This document shows positions 26,779 to 36,277 of a stretch of DNA of 64,000 nucleotides, piece by piece (position 1 is the stretch's first letter; every line of letters begins with the position of its first letter). Source of the DNA: Acinetobacter puyangensis (GTDB taxonomy: Bacteria; Pseudomonadota; Gammaproteobacteria; Pseudomonadales; Moraxellaceae). The notes below the pieces were generated by a model. That model saw only the letters and a list, made by a program, of their open reading frames with translations. It searched no databases and was not told where the DNA came from. The stretch spans positions 62,001 to 126,000 of the forward strand of contig NZ_OANT01000003.1 of assembly GCF_900096995.1 (NCBI RefSeq). Direction: 5' to 3'. The position numbers and the translations under genes were made by a program.

Positions 26779-26797
26779 ACAACTGATTATCATTAAT
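26779..26797. promoter_or_regulatory. Fur-box-like sequence
   Basis: The minus strand contains ATTAATGATAATCAG (26797-26783), whose core TAATGATAATCA matches the centre of the classical Fur consensus GATAATGATAATCATTATC; over 19 bases about 13 agree. It sits upstream of the small exported-protein gene. A computed position-weight-matrix score would decide. Confidence 0.35.
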
Positions 26798-26986
26798 AAA
26801 TTGGCGCAATGTATTTCAATTTGCAACCAACCTATACTGTTTTGTTAACTCTATCACGTTTTATGTTACTGAATCAAGGTGGCGCCTTATAATGCATTGT
26901 TCATTATTTATCACATAATAATATTTCTAAAATATTGTTTTGAAAATTATAGTGCCCAAATCATATTCAGATATTGTGAAATAGCA

Positions 26987-27997
26987 ATGAAAATAAATTT
27001 AAAAAAATTGGCTAAATTTGGGGCGGTGTTTGCGATCAGTTTATCCACAACACATGTATTGGCAAAAGATTTTCTCAATGTGTCGTATGATCCGACACGT
27101 GAGTTTTATCAGGAGTTTAACAAGGATTTTGGAACGTTCTGGCAAAAACGCACAGGACAGAAAGTAGATTTTAAACAGTCTCATGGTGGCTCAGGCAAAC
27201 AGGCCCGTGCGGTTGTTGATGGTTTACAGGCGGATGTGGTGACTTTGGCATTGGCCAACGATATTGAAGAAATCGTTAATGTCGGATTAATTCAACCAGG
27301 ATGGCAAAAAGAGTTTCCAAACAACTCTGCGCCTTATACTTCAACCATTGTTTTTTTGGTGCGTAAAGGTAATCCTAAAAACATCAAAGACTGGAATGAT
27401 CTCACCAAAGAGGGTGTAGAAATCATTACGCCAAATCCAAAAACTGGTGGTGCGCCGCGCTGGATTTACTTATCTGCTTGGGGCTATGCATTGAAACAGC
27501 CGGGCGGTAATGATGCCAAAGCACGAGAACTAGTAAAACAGATTTATCATAATGTTAAAGTGCTGGATTCTGGTGCGCGTGGTTCGTTAACTACATTTGC
27601 AGAGCGTGGCATTGGTGATGTTTTATTGTCATGGGAAAATGAAGCCTTGCTTGCCACACAGGGACTGGATAAAGATAAATATCAGATTATTTATCCTTCA
27701 ATTTCAATTCTGGCTGAACCATCTGTGGCAATCGTAGATAAAGTCGTGGATAAAAATGGTAATCGTAATTTGGCGACAGGCTATTTGAACTATCTCTATT
27801 CACCAAAAGGACAGGAATTGGCAGCAAAATATAATTTCCGTCCACGCAATGCCGCTGCGGCGAAAAAATATGCCAGTAAGTTCCCGAAAATTCAGACATT
27901 CACCATTGATAAAGTGTTTGGTGGTTGGGCGAAGGCACAGCAAACCCATTTTGTAAATGGTGCTATTTTTGATCAAATCTATGCAGATCGTAAGTAA
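26987..27997 (+). CDS. sbp: Periplasmic sulfate-binding protein of the sulfate ABC importer
   Basis: Sbp captures sulfate (or thiosulfate) in the periplasm and delivers it to CysTWA. The true start is ATG at 26987, giving a signal peptide [20 protein letters not shown]...VLAKDF; in-frame sequence upstream is not like a leader. The mature protein has the family signatures [57 protein letters not shown] and [11 protein letters not shown]. Of 336 residues in total, which is usual. No cysTWA genes are adjacent, so the importer is encoded elsewhere. It ends in a strong terminator. Confidence 0.95.
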   Translation: MKINLKKLAKFGAVFAISLSTTHVLAKDFLNVSYDPTREFYQEFNKDFGTFWQKRTGQKVDFKQSHGGSGKQARAVVDGLQADVVTLALANDIEEIVNVGLIQPGWQKEFPNNSAPYTSTIVFLVRKGNPKNIKDWNDLTKEGVEIITPNPKTGGAPRWIYLSAWGYALKQPGGNDAKARELVKQIYHNVKVLDSGARGSLTTFAERGIGDVLLSWENEALLATQGLDKDKYQIIYPSISILAEPSVAIVDKVVDKNGNRNLATGYLNYLYSPKGQELAAKYNFRPRNAAAAKKYASKFPKIQTFTIDKVFGGWAKAQQTHFVNGAIFDQIYADRK

Positions 27998-28006
27998 AAA
28001 GACTGG

Positions 28007-28040
28007 CGTCATCTCTAAATGATTTAGAGATGACGTTTTT
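28007..28040 (+). terminator. Rho-independent terminator after sbp
   Basis: Perfect 13-bp arms CGTCATCTCTAAA (28007-28019) and TTTAGAGATGACG (28023-28035), a three-base loop and TTTTT (28036-28040). It lies between convergent genes and might serve both. Confidence 0.92.
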
Positions 28041-28059
28041 GCTGAAGGTGGTAATTTAG

Positions 28060-29355
28060 TTAGTGTTCATGCTCAAGAAATTTAGGTTTCTTTGGCAAAC
28101 TCAAACTACATAAAAAACAGATAACCAGCATTACAATGACATAAATAAAGAAGTCGTTTTCAATCCCCATTTCCTTGAATTTTAAAGCCACTGCTGGTGC
28201 TGAACCACCGAATAATGCATTGCCTACTGCATAGGAAAAGCCAACGCCCAAAGCACGTACATGTGGTGGGAACATTTCTGCTTTAACCAAGCCACTAATT
28301 GAAGTGTAGAAGCTAAGGATCAACATTAAGAAAATTAAGAGCAAGGTAATGATGACTGGGCTGTGTGCAAAGGTACTCATACCAATGACCATCACTGGAT
28401 AAATGAAAATAGCCATCAAACCTGCAAATAGCATCATGGCAGTTCTTCGACCCACTCTATCGGCGAAATAACCAAAAAATGGCTGTGCAATCATATAAAC
28501 AAACAAGGCACAGGTCATCATGATCCCTGTCGTTTGCCCATCCATTCCCAGTGTTTTGGTGAAATAAGTTTTGGAATAAACGGTAATGATATAAAAAGTT
28601 AGGGAACCGGCTGCGGTATAACCTACGACCAATAAAAATGATTTCCAGTGATCACGAAATAATGCACGCATGGTGCCAGAATCTTCACTTTTAGTTTCAT
28701 CTTGAACCAGTGTTTCTTCCAATTTACGACGGGTCAGAAGAGAAATAATTGCTGCAACACCACCGATCACGAATGGAATACGCCAACCACCATCCATTAA
28801 TTGCTGTTCGCTCATAAAGAATAAAATAATGACACTCAGCAAACTTGCCAGTAACTGTCCACCAATTAATGTTACATATTGGAAAGAAGAAAAAAATCCG
28901 CGTTGACCTTTTAAACCAATTTCTGACATGTACGTGGCAACAGCACCATATTCACCACCCACGGAAAGACCTTGGAGTAAACGTACAAATAAAAGTAAGA
29001 AGGGTGCAAGCATACCTACCTGAGCATAGGTCGGCAAAGCAGCAAATAGAAACGAACTCAATGCCATCATTGCGATAGAAATGACCATAGAGCGTTTTCG
29101 GCCATATTTATCGGCAATACGACCAAAGAGCCAGCTACCGATAGGTCGCATAAAGAAACTTGCTGCAAACACACCCCAAACATAAATGGCTTGTGTTGTA
29201 TCATCCATATCCGGGGCAGTTAAAGCGTGTTGAAAATAAATCGCAAATACAGCGTAAATATAAAAGTCAAACCACTCTACAAGGTTTCCTGAAGCTGCGC
29301 CAACAATTCCAAAAATCCGTTTGCGCTTTTCTTCTGGTGTGTAGATTTGCTGCAT
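28060..29355 (-). CDS. MFS transporter of the metabolite:H+ symporter family (KgtP/ProP-like)
   Basis: A 431-residue, 12-helix proton-coupled permease. It shows the MHS-family start GAASGNLVEWFDFYIYAVFA, the motif GRIADKYGRKRSM between helices 2 and 3, LLFVRLLQGLSVGGEYGAVATYMSE in helices 4-5, and FADRVGRRTAMM in the second half. Closest in feel are alpha-ketoglutarate and dicarboxylate permeases, but the substrate cannot be read from sequence. ATG at 29355 has AGGA eight bases upstream and begins MQQIYTPEEKRKRIFG; an upstream open frame to 29430 lacks a convincing start. It is convergent with sbp and divergent from the rutD side, with a 459-bp gap. Confidence 0.88.
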   Translation of the reverse strand: MQQIYTPEEKRKRIFGIVGAASGNLVEWFDFYIYAVFAIYFQHALTAPDMDDTTQAIYVWGVFAASFFMRPIGSWLFGRIADKYGRKRSMVISIAMMALSSFLFAALPTYAQVGMLAPFLLLFVRLLQGLSVGGEYGAVATYMSEIGLKGQRGFFSSFQYVTLIGGQLLASLLSVIILFFMSEQQLMDGGWRIPFVIGGVAAIISLLTRRKLEETLVQDETKSEDSGTMRALFRDHWKSFLLVVGYTAAGSLTFYIITVYSKTYFTKTLGMDGQTTGIMMTCALFVYMIAQPFFGYFADRVGRRTAMMLFAGLMAIFIYPVMVIGMSTFAHSPVIITLLLIFLMLILSFYTSISGLVKAEMFPPHVRALGVGFSYAVGNALFGGSAPAVALKFKEMGIENDFFIYVIVMLVICFLCSLSLPKKPKFLEHEH

Positions 29356-29814
29356 TTTATGATTCCTAAAATATTGAGAGATGAAAGAAACAATCATCTT
29401 AACGCTTAAAAGATTTAATGAGAAGAACATGACTCTAGCTTCTATCTCAGATTACATATCAAATGAACACTTATGTTGATAAACAATTTTTTGCTGCTAC
29501 TTATTGATTAATAAAAGAATTTATTCATGCTTCTTGGTTTAACTTCTAAGTAGTAAAAGTTTTGATTTTGCGCATTATAACCAATTGAAAATACTTGTAA
29601 TTAGATCTAAAAAAATACCAATAGAATTTAAAAATTTAGTTTAAGCACATTAAAGAAAATCCATTTTTGCAAACGACTTAATTGTTAAGTTGGATAATAA
29701 TTTTTGTTTAAATAGTAAAAACAAAGCGTTATTAATTTTTATTTTTGACCGTTTGGTAAAATTGGTGCGGTTTTTGCTTAAATAATCTTATCTTTTCTTA
29801 TTTATATTTTTCTT
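29356..29814. other. AT-rich gene-free stretch between the MHS permease and rutD
   Basis: About 460 bp with no supported gene. It is visibly AT-rich with many poly-A/T runs. The one feature I can support is a RutR-like box at 29745-29760, about 55-70 bp before rutD. No rutA, rutB or rutC sequence is present here. Confidence 0.6.
29745..29760. promoter_or_regulatory. RutR-like operator upstream of rutD
   Basis: TTGACCGTTTGGTAAA matches the E. coli RutR consensus TTGACCAnnTGGTCAA at 12 of 14 specified positions. RutR is the uracil/thymine-responsive regulator of rut genes. The box lies 55 bp upstream of the rutD start codon. No rutR gene is in the window. Confidence 0.5.
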
Positions 29815-30585
29815 ATGAGCGTATATCTCTATCCCTGTAAGCATCAAACCGATAAAACCGTGGTGTTAAGTTCCGGACTTGGTGGACATGCACATTTTTG
29901 GCAACCACAAATTGAGGCATTGAGCGAGCATTTTCAGGTACTTTGTTATGATCAGGAGGGCGTATTTGCAGACAGTCCGCAATTGCCTGATGGTTATAGT
30001 ATGCTGCATCTAGCCGAACAGCTTGCAGAAATTTTACAGCAAAATAAATTACATGCCTGTCATTTTATTGGTCATGCACTGGGTGGTTTTATTGGGCTGG
30101 AATTGGCAAAGCATTATCCTGAATTAGTGGATAAACTGGTATTAATTAATGCCTGGGATCAACTGGATGCGCATACGCAAAAATGTTTTCAAGCACGCAC
30201 AGCGTTATTGCAACATGCAGGCATAGAAGCTTATGTCCGTGCGCAGGCATTGTTTTTATATCCGCCAGCTTGGATTTCTGCACATGCTACCTCACTACAG
30301 GCACAAGAGGACAAGATGATTGCATCTTTTGCCCCTGTAGAAAATGTATTAAAACGTTTAAATGCCTTACAACAGTATCGACCTGCAATCACAGCATCAG
30401 AAATCGAAAATCAGACATTAGTGATTGTTAATCAAGATGATTTTTTGGTGCCGTGGCAACGCAGTTTTGCGCTGTCCAAATTAATCCAACATGCCGAACT
30501 TGAGTTGCTGACCAGTGGTGCACACGCCAGTACGGTGACTCAGGCCGCTAGTGTAAATGACATTCTGATTAAATTTTTAAATTAA
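29815..30585 (+). CDS. rutD: RutD-like alpha/beta hydrolase (aminoacrylate hydrolase family)
   Basis: RutD speeds hydrolysis of aminoacrylate to malonic semialdehyde in uracil breakdown. This 256-residue alpha/beta hydrolase has LSSGLGGHAHFWQPQIEAL, CYDQEGVFAD in place of the usual YDQRGTG, the nucleophile-elbow region FIGHALGGFIGLELA (GHALGG, with Ala where serine is common, as in E. coli RutD), LFLYPPAWIS, KRLNALQQY and a C-terminal GAHAST histidine. Next is rutE, 30 bp downstream. rutA, rutB and rutC, which precede it in E. coli, are absent here. Confidence 0.85.
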   Translation: MSVYLYPCKHQTDKTVVLSSGLGGHAHFWQPQIEALSEHFQVLCYDQEGVFADSPQLPDGYSMLHLAEQLAEILQQNKLHACHFIGHALGGFIGLELAKHYPELVDKLVLINAWDQLDAHTQKCFQARTALLQHAGIEAYVRAQALFLYPPAWISAHATSLQAQEDKMIASFAPVENVLKRLNALQQYRPAITASEIENQTLVIVNQDDFLVPWQRSFALSKLIQHAELELLTSGAHASTVTQAASVNDILIKFLN

Positions 30586-30615
30586 GCCTAGTTATTGAAG
30601 AACAGGAGACAACAC

Positions 30616-31215
30616 ATGACAATTGATCAACAGGGTTTGCAACAAGATGTACTCAAACAATTGTTTCTGGACGCACGTACCCATAATGCTTGGCAGGATA
30701 GGGACGTGACAGATGCACAAATTGCTGCAATTTATGATCTGGTCAAAATGGCACCGACATCTGCCAATTGTTCACCTGCACGTTTTTTATTTGTGAAATC
30801 ACCAGAAGCGAAAGCACAGTTAAAACCTGCTTTGTCGTCTGGAAATCTGGAAAAAACCATGACTGCACCTGTTACAGTAATTGTGGCATATGATGCAGAA
30901 TTTTATGAAAAATTACCGGAACTGTTTCCACATGGCGATGCACGCTCATGGTTTACCTCCAGTGCAGAACTGGCACATGAAACTGCTTTTCGCAATAGTT
31001 CGATGCAGGCAGCCTATCTGATTTTGGCATGTCGCAGTCTGGGACTGGATACAGGTCCGATGTCCGGTTTTAATCCAAAACTGGTTGATGAAACCTTTTT
31101 TGCCGGGACAACATGGAAATCCAATTTGATCATTAATATTGGTTATGGAATAATAGAAAAATTATTTGCTCGTTTGCCCCGTCTGAATTTTGACGATGCC
31201 TGTAAGATTATTTAA
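30616..31215 (+). CDS. rutE: RutE-like malonic semialdehyde reductase (nitroreductase family)
   Basis: RutE reduces malonic semialdehyde to 3-hydroxypropionate, using flavin and NAD(P)H, at the end of the Rut pathway. The 199-residue protein has [88 protein letters not shown] and the C-terminal [16 protein letters not shown], all like E. coli RutE. ATG at 30616 follows AGGAG; an in-frame start further upstream is unlikely. The gene is complete, and an IS1595-type element begins four bases after its stop codon, where rutF would be expected. Confidence 0.92.
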   Translation: MTIDQQGLQQDVLKQLFLDARTHNAWQDRDVTDAQIAAIYDLVKMAPTSANCSPARFLFVKSPEAKAQLKPALSSGNLEKTMTAPVTVIVAYDAEFYEKLPELFPHGDARSWFTSSAELAHETAFRNSSMQAAYLILACRSLGLDTGPMSGFNPKLVDETFFAGTTWKSNLIINIGYGIIEKLFARLPRLNFDDACKII

Positions 31216-31219
31216 TTTA

Positions 31220-31938
31220 GGGCTGTAGTAGATTAGAACAGTGATAATCTATTTTTATGAAGGTAACTATATGTAAACTAAAAAACTCAAAGAAAGTTGC
31301 TTGAGTTTTTTATAGCAGAAATAACCGCTAGAACAGCAGCAGATTTACTCGGTATTCAACCCAATTCTGCTGCTTTGTTTTATAGAAAAATACGTCAAGT
31401 CATTATGTATCATCTTGACCAAGATGCCATAGACGTCTTTGAGGGGCAAATTGAGCTAGATGAAAGTTATTTTGGTGGTGTTCGCAAAGGTAAACGTGGG
31501 CGTGGTGCTGCTGGAAAAGTAGCCGTATTCGGTATGCTTAAACGTGGTGGAAAAGTTTATGTCAAGATTGTTCCAGATACTAAGACAGCAACCTTAATGC
31601 CGATAATTACTAGAAAAATTTCTCCAGATAGCATTGTTTATACAGATAGCTATCGTAGCTATAACGCTCTTGATGTAAGTGATTTTAGCCATCATAGAAT
31701 TAATCATTCAGAAAAATTTGTTGAAGATAAAAACCATATCAATGGTGTAGAAAATTTCTGGAATCAAGCAAAAAGAGTACTCAGAAAATATAATGGTATT
31801 GACCGAAATGCCTTTATATTGTTTATTAAGGATGAGAAGCACTGCTTCGCAAGATTTCGATTTAACTATGGTAGTCCAAAAGAGCAGCTAAAAACACTAC
31901 TCATTTGGACAGGTATTTAGGCTTATCTACTACAGCCC
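31220..31938 (+). mobile_element. IS1595-family insertion sequence without target duplication
   Basis: The 719-bp element is bounded by inverted repeats: GGGCTGTAGTAGATTAG (31220-31236) and its near-complement at 31922-31938, 16 of 17 bases matching. It carries a DDE_Tnp_IS1595-type transposase. The family normally makes 8-bp target duplications, but the flanks differ (TTAATTTA on the left, CGAGTGCC on the right), so this copy seems to have taken part in a deletion or recombination. Confidence 0.85.
31271..31920 (+). pseudogene. IS1595-family transposase, apparently broken at its N-terminus
   Basis: From about 31300 the frame encodes an ISXO2-like DDE transposase: IELDESYFGGVRKGKRGRGAA (first Asp), VYTDSYRSYNAL (second Asp), INHSEKFV and HINGVENFWNQAKRVLRKYNG (Asn-Glu). 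The expected start looks damaged: an ATG at 31271 is followed directly by TAA, and the downstream N-terminal codons (TKKLKESCL) lie in a different frame from the main body, implying a one-base deletion near 31300. In-frame, only a TTG at 31297 could start translation. The C-terminus reaches the right inverted repeat. A short or frameshifted product is possible; I rate it as probably inactive. Confidence 0.65.
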
Positions 31939-32597
31939 CGAGTGCCTGTTTTGCTCTATGTGCATTACTTATGCTACTGGTAACCCCACTACACAAATAC
32001 TTTCTAAATTCAATTTTTGTGAAAACCCATCTTTCCCTTCAACAAGCTGGAAAAAACAGTTCTAAATTCGGTCTTATTACGGTATTTGCAACACTATGTT
32101 TTTATATTGCTATTGGTGGAATTTGGACATTCATGGCAAATCTGAGTAGCTTCTATCAAATAAATACCGATTTCACAAATCTAGTCTTGGCAAGCTCCAC
32201 CTTACTCGGTATTTTAGGGTCACTACTCACTTCCATTATTGGGACTAAGTTTAAACGTAATTATCTTATAATAATTGGTTTTATATTTTTTGCTATATCA
32301 CTATTTTTACTTTTAAACCATGTAACGGATACAACATTCGCTATTTCGGTTTTAATCTTTAAATTTTCCTGGATGTTTACAGTTCCCTATATACTTGCAA
32401 CAGTTGCTTCATTTGATTACACAGGAAAATTTATTAATTCTGTAAATTTAGCGATTGGGGGTGGACTTGCACTCGGTCCATTTATCGCTGGTTTTATCAT
32501 TGAAAATACCCTTAATTATGATGCACTGATTACGTATACAGCTCTTATTTTCTTATTTTCTTTTGTTTTAATCTTCGGTGCGAATTTAAAAAAATAA
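31905..32597 (+). pseudogene. 5'-truncated MFS transporter, C-terminal half only
   Basis: The open frame has about 220 codons that make sense and six likely membrane helices: TVFATLCFYIAIGGIWTF, a helix with LVLASSTLLGILGSLLTSI, the inter-helix GTKFKRN, then NYLIIIGFIFFAISLFLLL, VLIFKFSWMFTVPYILATV, NLAIGGGLALGPFIAGFII and YTALIFLFSFVLIFG. A typical MFS protein has twelve helices, so the N-terminal half is gone. The break coincides with the right end of the IS element: the first codons up to about 31938 come from the IS, and ATG 31905 lies inside the transposase tail. Function as a transporter is unlikely. Confidence 0.8.
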
Positions 32598-32608
32598 TAA
32601 ATTATCAA

Positions 32609-32638
32609 ATCAAATGGTTATTTAAATAATCATTTGAT
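32609..32638 (+). terminator. AT-rich 30-bp palindrome after the MFS remnant
   Basis: ATCAAATGGTTATTT followed directly by AAATAATCATTTGAT: two 15-base arms with one G-T pair, then a short pyrimidine-rich stretch. It lies 11 bases after the MFS stop codon and is probably its terminator. Confidence 0.5.
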
Positions 32639-32774
32639 CTCACCTTTTAAAAAACATAAAATCAAAAACTATAAATTTTTAAAAGATGTTTTTGAGCTAA
32701 ATAAGTAGGTCAGGGATTGAAAATAAGATGAAATGGCATCATAAAACAAGGTATCTAGCCAATTTGATATTATT

Positions 32775-34574
32775 GTGAATCCAAACGCTAAAGACCATAT
32801 TGAAAATTTATTGAGCCATATGACCCCACTTCCCGGCGTCTATAAAATGCTGGGGAAAGAGGGCGAGCTACTGTATGTGGGCAAGGCGAAAAATCTTAAA
32901 AATCGAGTCTCCAGTTATTTTGTCAAAACCATTGAGCATCCGAAAACACAAGCCTTAGTGGCACGGATCTATGATATTCAAACATTGGTTGTTCGTTCGG
33001 AAACAGAAGCCTTATTACTTGAACAAAATCTGATTAAACTGCATCGTCCGCCATATAACATCATGCTGCGTGACGATAAATCTTATGTCTATATCTTTGT
33101 TTCCGCAGATAAGCCTTACCCGCGCATTGCCAGTGGGCGTGGTAAAGGCAAATATCAGGTCGGCAAGTTTTTTGGGCCTTATCCCAGTGCTTATGCAGCA
33201 AGGGATACGCTGGTGACACTGGAAAAATTATTTAATGTACGGCAATGTGAAAATTCTTATTTTGCCCAGCGGAAACGCCCTTGTCTACAATATCAGATCA
33301 AACGCTGTTCGGCACCCTGTGTCGGTTTTATTTCACCGGAAGATTATGCTCAGGATGTGCAAAACTCAATCCGTTTTTTAAATGGTGATACCAAAGAATT
33401 AAATCAGGAATTGATTGGGAAAATGGAGCAGGCAGCGGAAAATCTCGAATTTGAAAAAGCGGTGTTTTATCGTGATCGAATGGGATTGCTGCGAGAAGTA
33501 CAGGCACAGCAAGCCGTATATAAAATTAAGGGTGAGGCAGATATTCTGGCAATTGCTTATCAGGCAGGAGTGACCTGTGTACAGATTATGCATGTACGCA
33601 ATGGCCGTATGCTGGGCGGAAAAAGTTATTTTCCGGATATGTTAGGCGATGATCTGGGGCAGATGCTCAGTGATTTTATTGCTAACTTTTACTTTCAGGT
33701 GGCCGATGAAATTCCGACAGAGCTGATTGTGAATGTGGATTTACCCAATCGCAAAGAATTGGAACAGGCGCTTAATCAACATTTTCAAAAGAAAATACTG
33801 ATTAAGCCAAATGTGCGAGAAACACGGGCCGAGTGGCTTGAACTGGCGACCATGAATGTACAGCATGCCATTAAAGGGCAGTTGGCCAGCCAGATCGAAT
33901 TACATGAACGGTTTTATCAACTGGAACAGGCGCTGGGACGTCCAATTGACCGGATTGAGTGTTTTGACATCAGTCATACCATGGGTGAATCGCCGATAGC
34001 ATCTTGTGTGGTCTTTGATCAGGGCGGCGCACGGAAACGGGATTATCGCCAGTTTGCCATTGATGATATTACCCCGGGCGATGACTATGCCGCCATGCGT
34101 CAAGCCTTGACACGGCGTTATAAAAAACACATGTTACCTGATTTGCTATTGATTGACGGCGGTAAGGGACAACTCCACATGGCCATGGAAGTGATGCAGG
34201 ATTTAAAGCTTGATGCATTTATGGTGGGTGTATCCAAAGGCGAAGGGCGCAAGCCGGGATTGGAAACCCTGCATTTTACCGATGGTGGTAAAATTCAATT
34301 GCCCGAGGACAATAAAGCATTACATTTAATTCAGCAGGTCCGGGATGAAGCACATCGTTTTGCCATCACGCGTCATCGTGCCAAACGTGATAAAAAACGT
34401 GCAGGATCAATTCTGGAAGTGATTCCGGGATTGGGGGCCAAACGACGTCGTGATTTATTGACGCATTTTGGTGGTATGCAGGGCGTATTGAAAGCAGCGG
34501 AAAAAGAGTTATTGCTGGTGAATGGCATTGGGCCGGCAATGGCAAGAACCATTTACAAGGTTTTGCATGAATAG
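32775..34574 (+). CDS. uvrC: Excinuclease ABC subunit C
   Basis: UvrC makes both incisions in nucleotide excision repair. The 599-residue protein starts at GTG (32775). The N-terminal GIY-YIG nuclease is seen in [28 protein letters not shown] (Y and G-rich signature) with the catalytic glutamate in [22 protein letters not shown] UvrBC coiled-coil element follows (around residue 210, [20 protein letters not shown]), then the RNase H-like nuclease ([30 protein letters not shown]) and two C-terminal helix-hairpin-helix motifs ([33 protein letters not shown]). It lies upstream of pgsA as in many gamma-proteobacteria, here with a thioesterase gene between. Confidence 0.97.
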   Translation: MNPNAKDHIENLLSHMTPLPGVYKMLGKEGELLYVGKAKNLKNRVSSYFVKTIEHPKTQALVARIYDIQTLVVRSETEALLLEQNLIKLHRPPYNIMLRDDKSYVYIFVSADKPYPRIASGRGKGKYQVGKFFGPYPSAYAARDTLVTLEKLFNVRQCENSYFAQRKRPCLQYQIKRCSAPCVGFISPEDYAQDVQNSIRFLNGDTKELNQELIGKMEQAAENLEFEKAVFYRDRMGLLREVQAQQAVYKIKGEADILAIAYQAGVTCVQIMHVRNGRMLGGKSYFPDMLGDDLGQMLSDFIANFYFQVADEIPTELIVNVDLPNRKELEQALNQHFQKKILIKPNVRETRAEWLELATMNVQHAIKGQLASQIELHERFYQLEQALGRPIDRIECFDISHTMGESPIASCVVFDQGGARKRDYRQFAIDDITPGDDYAAMRQALTRRYKKHMLPDLLLIDGGKGQLHMAMEVMQDLKLDAFMVGVSKGEGRKPGLETLHFTDGGKIQLPEDNKALHLIQQVRDEAHRFAITRHRAKRDKKRAGSILEVIPGLGAKRRRDLLTHFGGMQGVLKAAEKELLLVNGIGPAMARTIYKVLHE

Positions 34575-34711
34575 CTCGTGAATAAAAGGTATTGGCTAAA
34601 ATGATGATTTCATATGGGCAACATCACCATTCACAAAATACTGAAATTTTGACAAGATCAAGGCAAGACAGAGGCGCATAGTGCTTCACTTTATCAGCGG
34701 ATGTATAAAAA

Positions 34712-35506
34712 ATGAATTTTGATGATGCATTGGCCTTGGTTGCCCAACAGGCAGAATTTGAAATGCCGACAGGTTGGGGGCAGGGACGTACTGTATATGG
34801 CGGCTTTGTTGCTGCACTTTTGATGGAACGGGCATTCATCACGCTTGATGATCCGGAGCGTGAACCCTTAAGCGCTAGTATTACTTTTGTCGGACCTGTG
34901 CAGCACCAACAAGCCAAAATTACTGTAGAGGTGTTACGTGAAGGGAGTGCCGTGACCACACTGGAAGCACGGCTTTGGCAGAATGATCAAGTCCAGACCA
35001 TTATGCTGGCCAGCTTTGGTAAGCGTAGGGATTCACAAATCGAAATCCATCAGGAAGCCAGTGCACCTGCTTATCCTGGCTATCACCAGCTTGAAGCAAT
35101 GCCATTTATTGAAGGGCTGATTCCCGAGTGTTTTAAACAATATGAGTTGTATTGGGCAGAAGGAAAGTTACCGTTTGCTGCCAGCCAGCATGCGGATTTT
35201 GGTGGATGGTTTAGATTTAAACAGGATGTGGCCAGCGGTAGGATGCGTGCCTCACATATGGTGGCATTGGCGGATATCTGGCCGCCGGGTATTACACCTT
35301 TATTTCCACAGCCTGCGCCGGCAAGTTCTTTAACTTGGCATTTAACCTTTATTCAGCCGATTACAATGGATTGCAGTGATTGGTTATGCTATCAGGTTCA
35401 GACCAGTTGTGCCAAAGATGGCTATGCTACCGAAACGGCATACATCTGGGATGCACATGGGCGTTTATTAGCGACCAATCAGCAGACCATAACAATCTTT
35501 GCATAA
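34712..35506 (+). CDS. Thioesterase-family protein (double hotdog, TesB-like)
   Basis: A 264-residue cytosolic protein resembling acyl-CoA thioesterases with two hotdog domains in one chain. The N-terminal half has GRTVYGGFVAALLMERAF and SITFVGPVQHQQAKITVEVLREGSAVTTLEARLWQ; the second half has DIWPPGITPLFPQPAPASSLTWHLTFIQP and ETAYIWDAHGRLLATNQQT. The Asp-x-x-(T/G) and Gln region expected for catalysis is not certain from sequence alone, so substrate is unknown. It sits between uvrC (138 bp upstream) and pgsA (91 bp downstream) in the same direction, probably a separate unit. Confidence 0.8.
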   Translation: MNFDDALALVAQQAEFEMPTGWGQGRTVYGGFVAALLMERAFITLDDPEREPLSASITFVGPVQHQQAKITVEVLREGSAVTTLEARLWQNDQVQTIMLASFGKRRDSQIEIHQEASAPAYPGYHQLEAMPFIEGLIPECFKQYELYWAEGKLPFAASQHADFGGWFRFKQDVASGRMRASHMVALADIWPPGITPLFPQPAPASSLTWHLTFIQPITMDCSDWLCYQVQTSCAKDGYATETAYIWDAHGRLLATNQQTITIFA

Positions 35507-35597
35507 CTCGACAGTAGGGGTGTTTTCGTATAAAGTTCTGACTAGTGAGATACGATAGATTATTTTTTTTCTGGGGATAGCGTAGCTGGCGGTGTGT

Positions 35598-36182
35598 ATG
35601 ACAGGACGAATCCTGAATATTCCAAACATTTTAACGATTGCTCGAATTATATTAATTCCTGTGTTTCTGATCCTTGCGTATTGGCCACCTGCATTGGGTA
35701 TAAATGGTCATGAAGGTGGTTTACTGCGTCATTCAATTTTAACAGGGGTCTTTGTATTTGCTGCTGTGACGGACTGGTTTGATGGTTATCTGGCCCGAAA
35801 ACTGAATCAGACCTCGGCATTTGGGCGTTTTCTCGATCCTGTTGCCGATAAACTCATGGTGGCAGCAGCACTGGTGGTACTGGTGCAATGGAAACCAACC
35901 ATTGCCATGGCCTTTGCAGCAATTGTGATTATTTCACGGGAAATTACTGTGTCTGCCCTACGGGAGTGGATGGCGGAACTGGGTGCGCGGACCAGTGTGG
36001 CGGTATCGACTGTGGGTAAATATAAAACCGCATTTCAAATGATTGCCATTACGGTATTTTTACTCAATTGGCAACCATTGGAATGGATTGCCTATATATT
36101 GCTGTATACCGCAGTCATTTTAACCTTATGGTCGATGTTTATTTATTTAAAAGCGGCTTGGCCGTATTTAAAACAACCTTGA
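35598..36182 (+). CDS. pgsA: CDP-diacylglycerol-glycerol-3-phosphate phosphatidyltransferase
   Basis: PgsA makes phosphatidylglycerophosphate from CDP-diacylglycerol and glycerol-3-phosphate in the inner membrane, upstream of the PgpA step also encoded in this window. The CDP-alcohol phosphotransferase signature D-G-x2-A-R-x8-G-x3-D-x3-D is seen in WFDGYLARKLNQTSAFGRF and LDPVADK. The N-terminus has NIPNILTIARIILIPVFL. Length from ATG 35598 is 194 residues, with four or five membrane helices. A GTG at 35592 is an alternative start. Confidence 0.96.
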   Translation: MTGRILNIPNILTIARIILIPVFLILAYWPPALGINGHEGGLLRHSILTGVFVFAAVTDWFDGYLARKLNQTSAFGRFLDPVADKLMVAAALVVLVQWKPTIAMAFAAIVIISREITVSALREWMAELGARTSVAVSTVGKYKTAFQMIAITVFLLNWQPLEWIAYILLYTAVILTLWSMFIYLKAAWPYLKQP

Positions 36183-36225
36183 TTAACACACACGTATCCA
36201 ATCTAGCAAGAATGCAACAGATGAG

Positions 36226-36252
36226 GCCTTTCCAATGTGAAAGGCTTTTTTT
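36226..36252 (+). terminator. Rho-independent terminator between pgsA and alkB
   Basis: GCCTTTC (36226-36232), a six-base loop, GAAAGGC (36239-36245) and a run of seven T. It lies about 45 bp past pgsA and 26 bp before the alkB start. Confidence 0.85.
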
Positions 36253-36277
36253 ATGATACGATTTTTAAGATGTGATT

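Noticed and set aside
28009..28040. Inverted repeat between sbp and the MHS permease as an operator
   Set aside because: A perfect stem plus T-run between convergent genes is better explained as a terminator.
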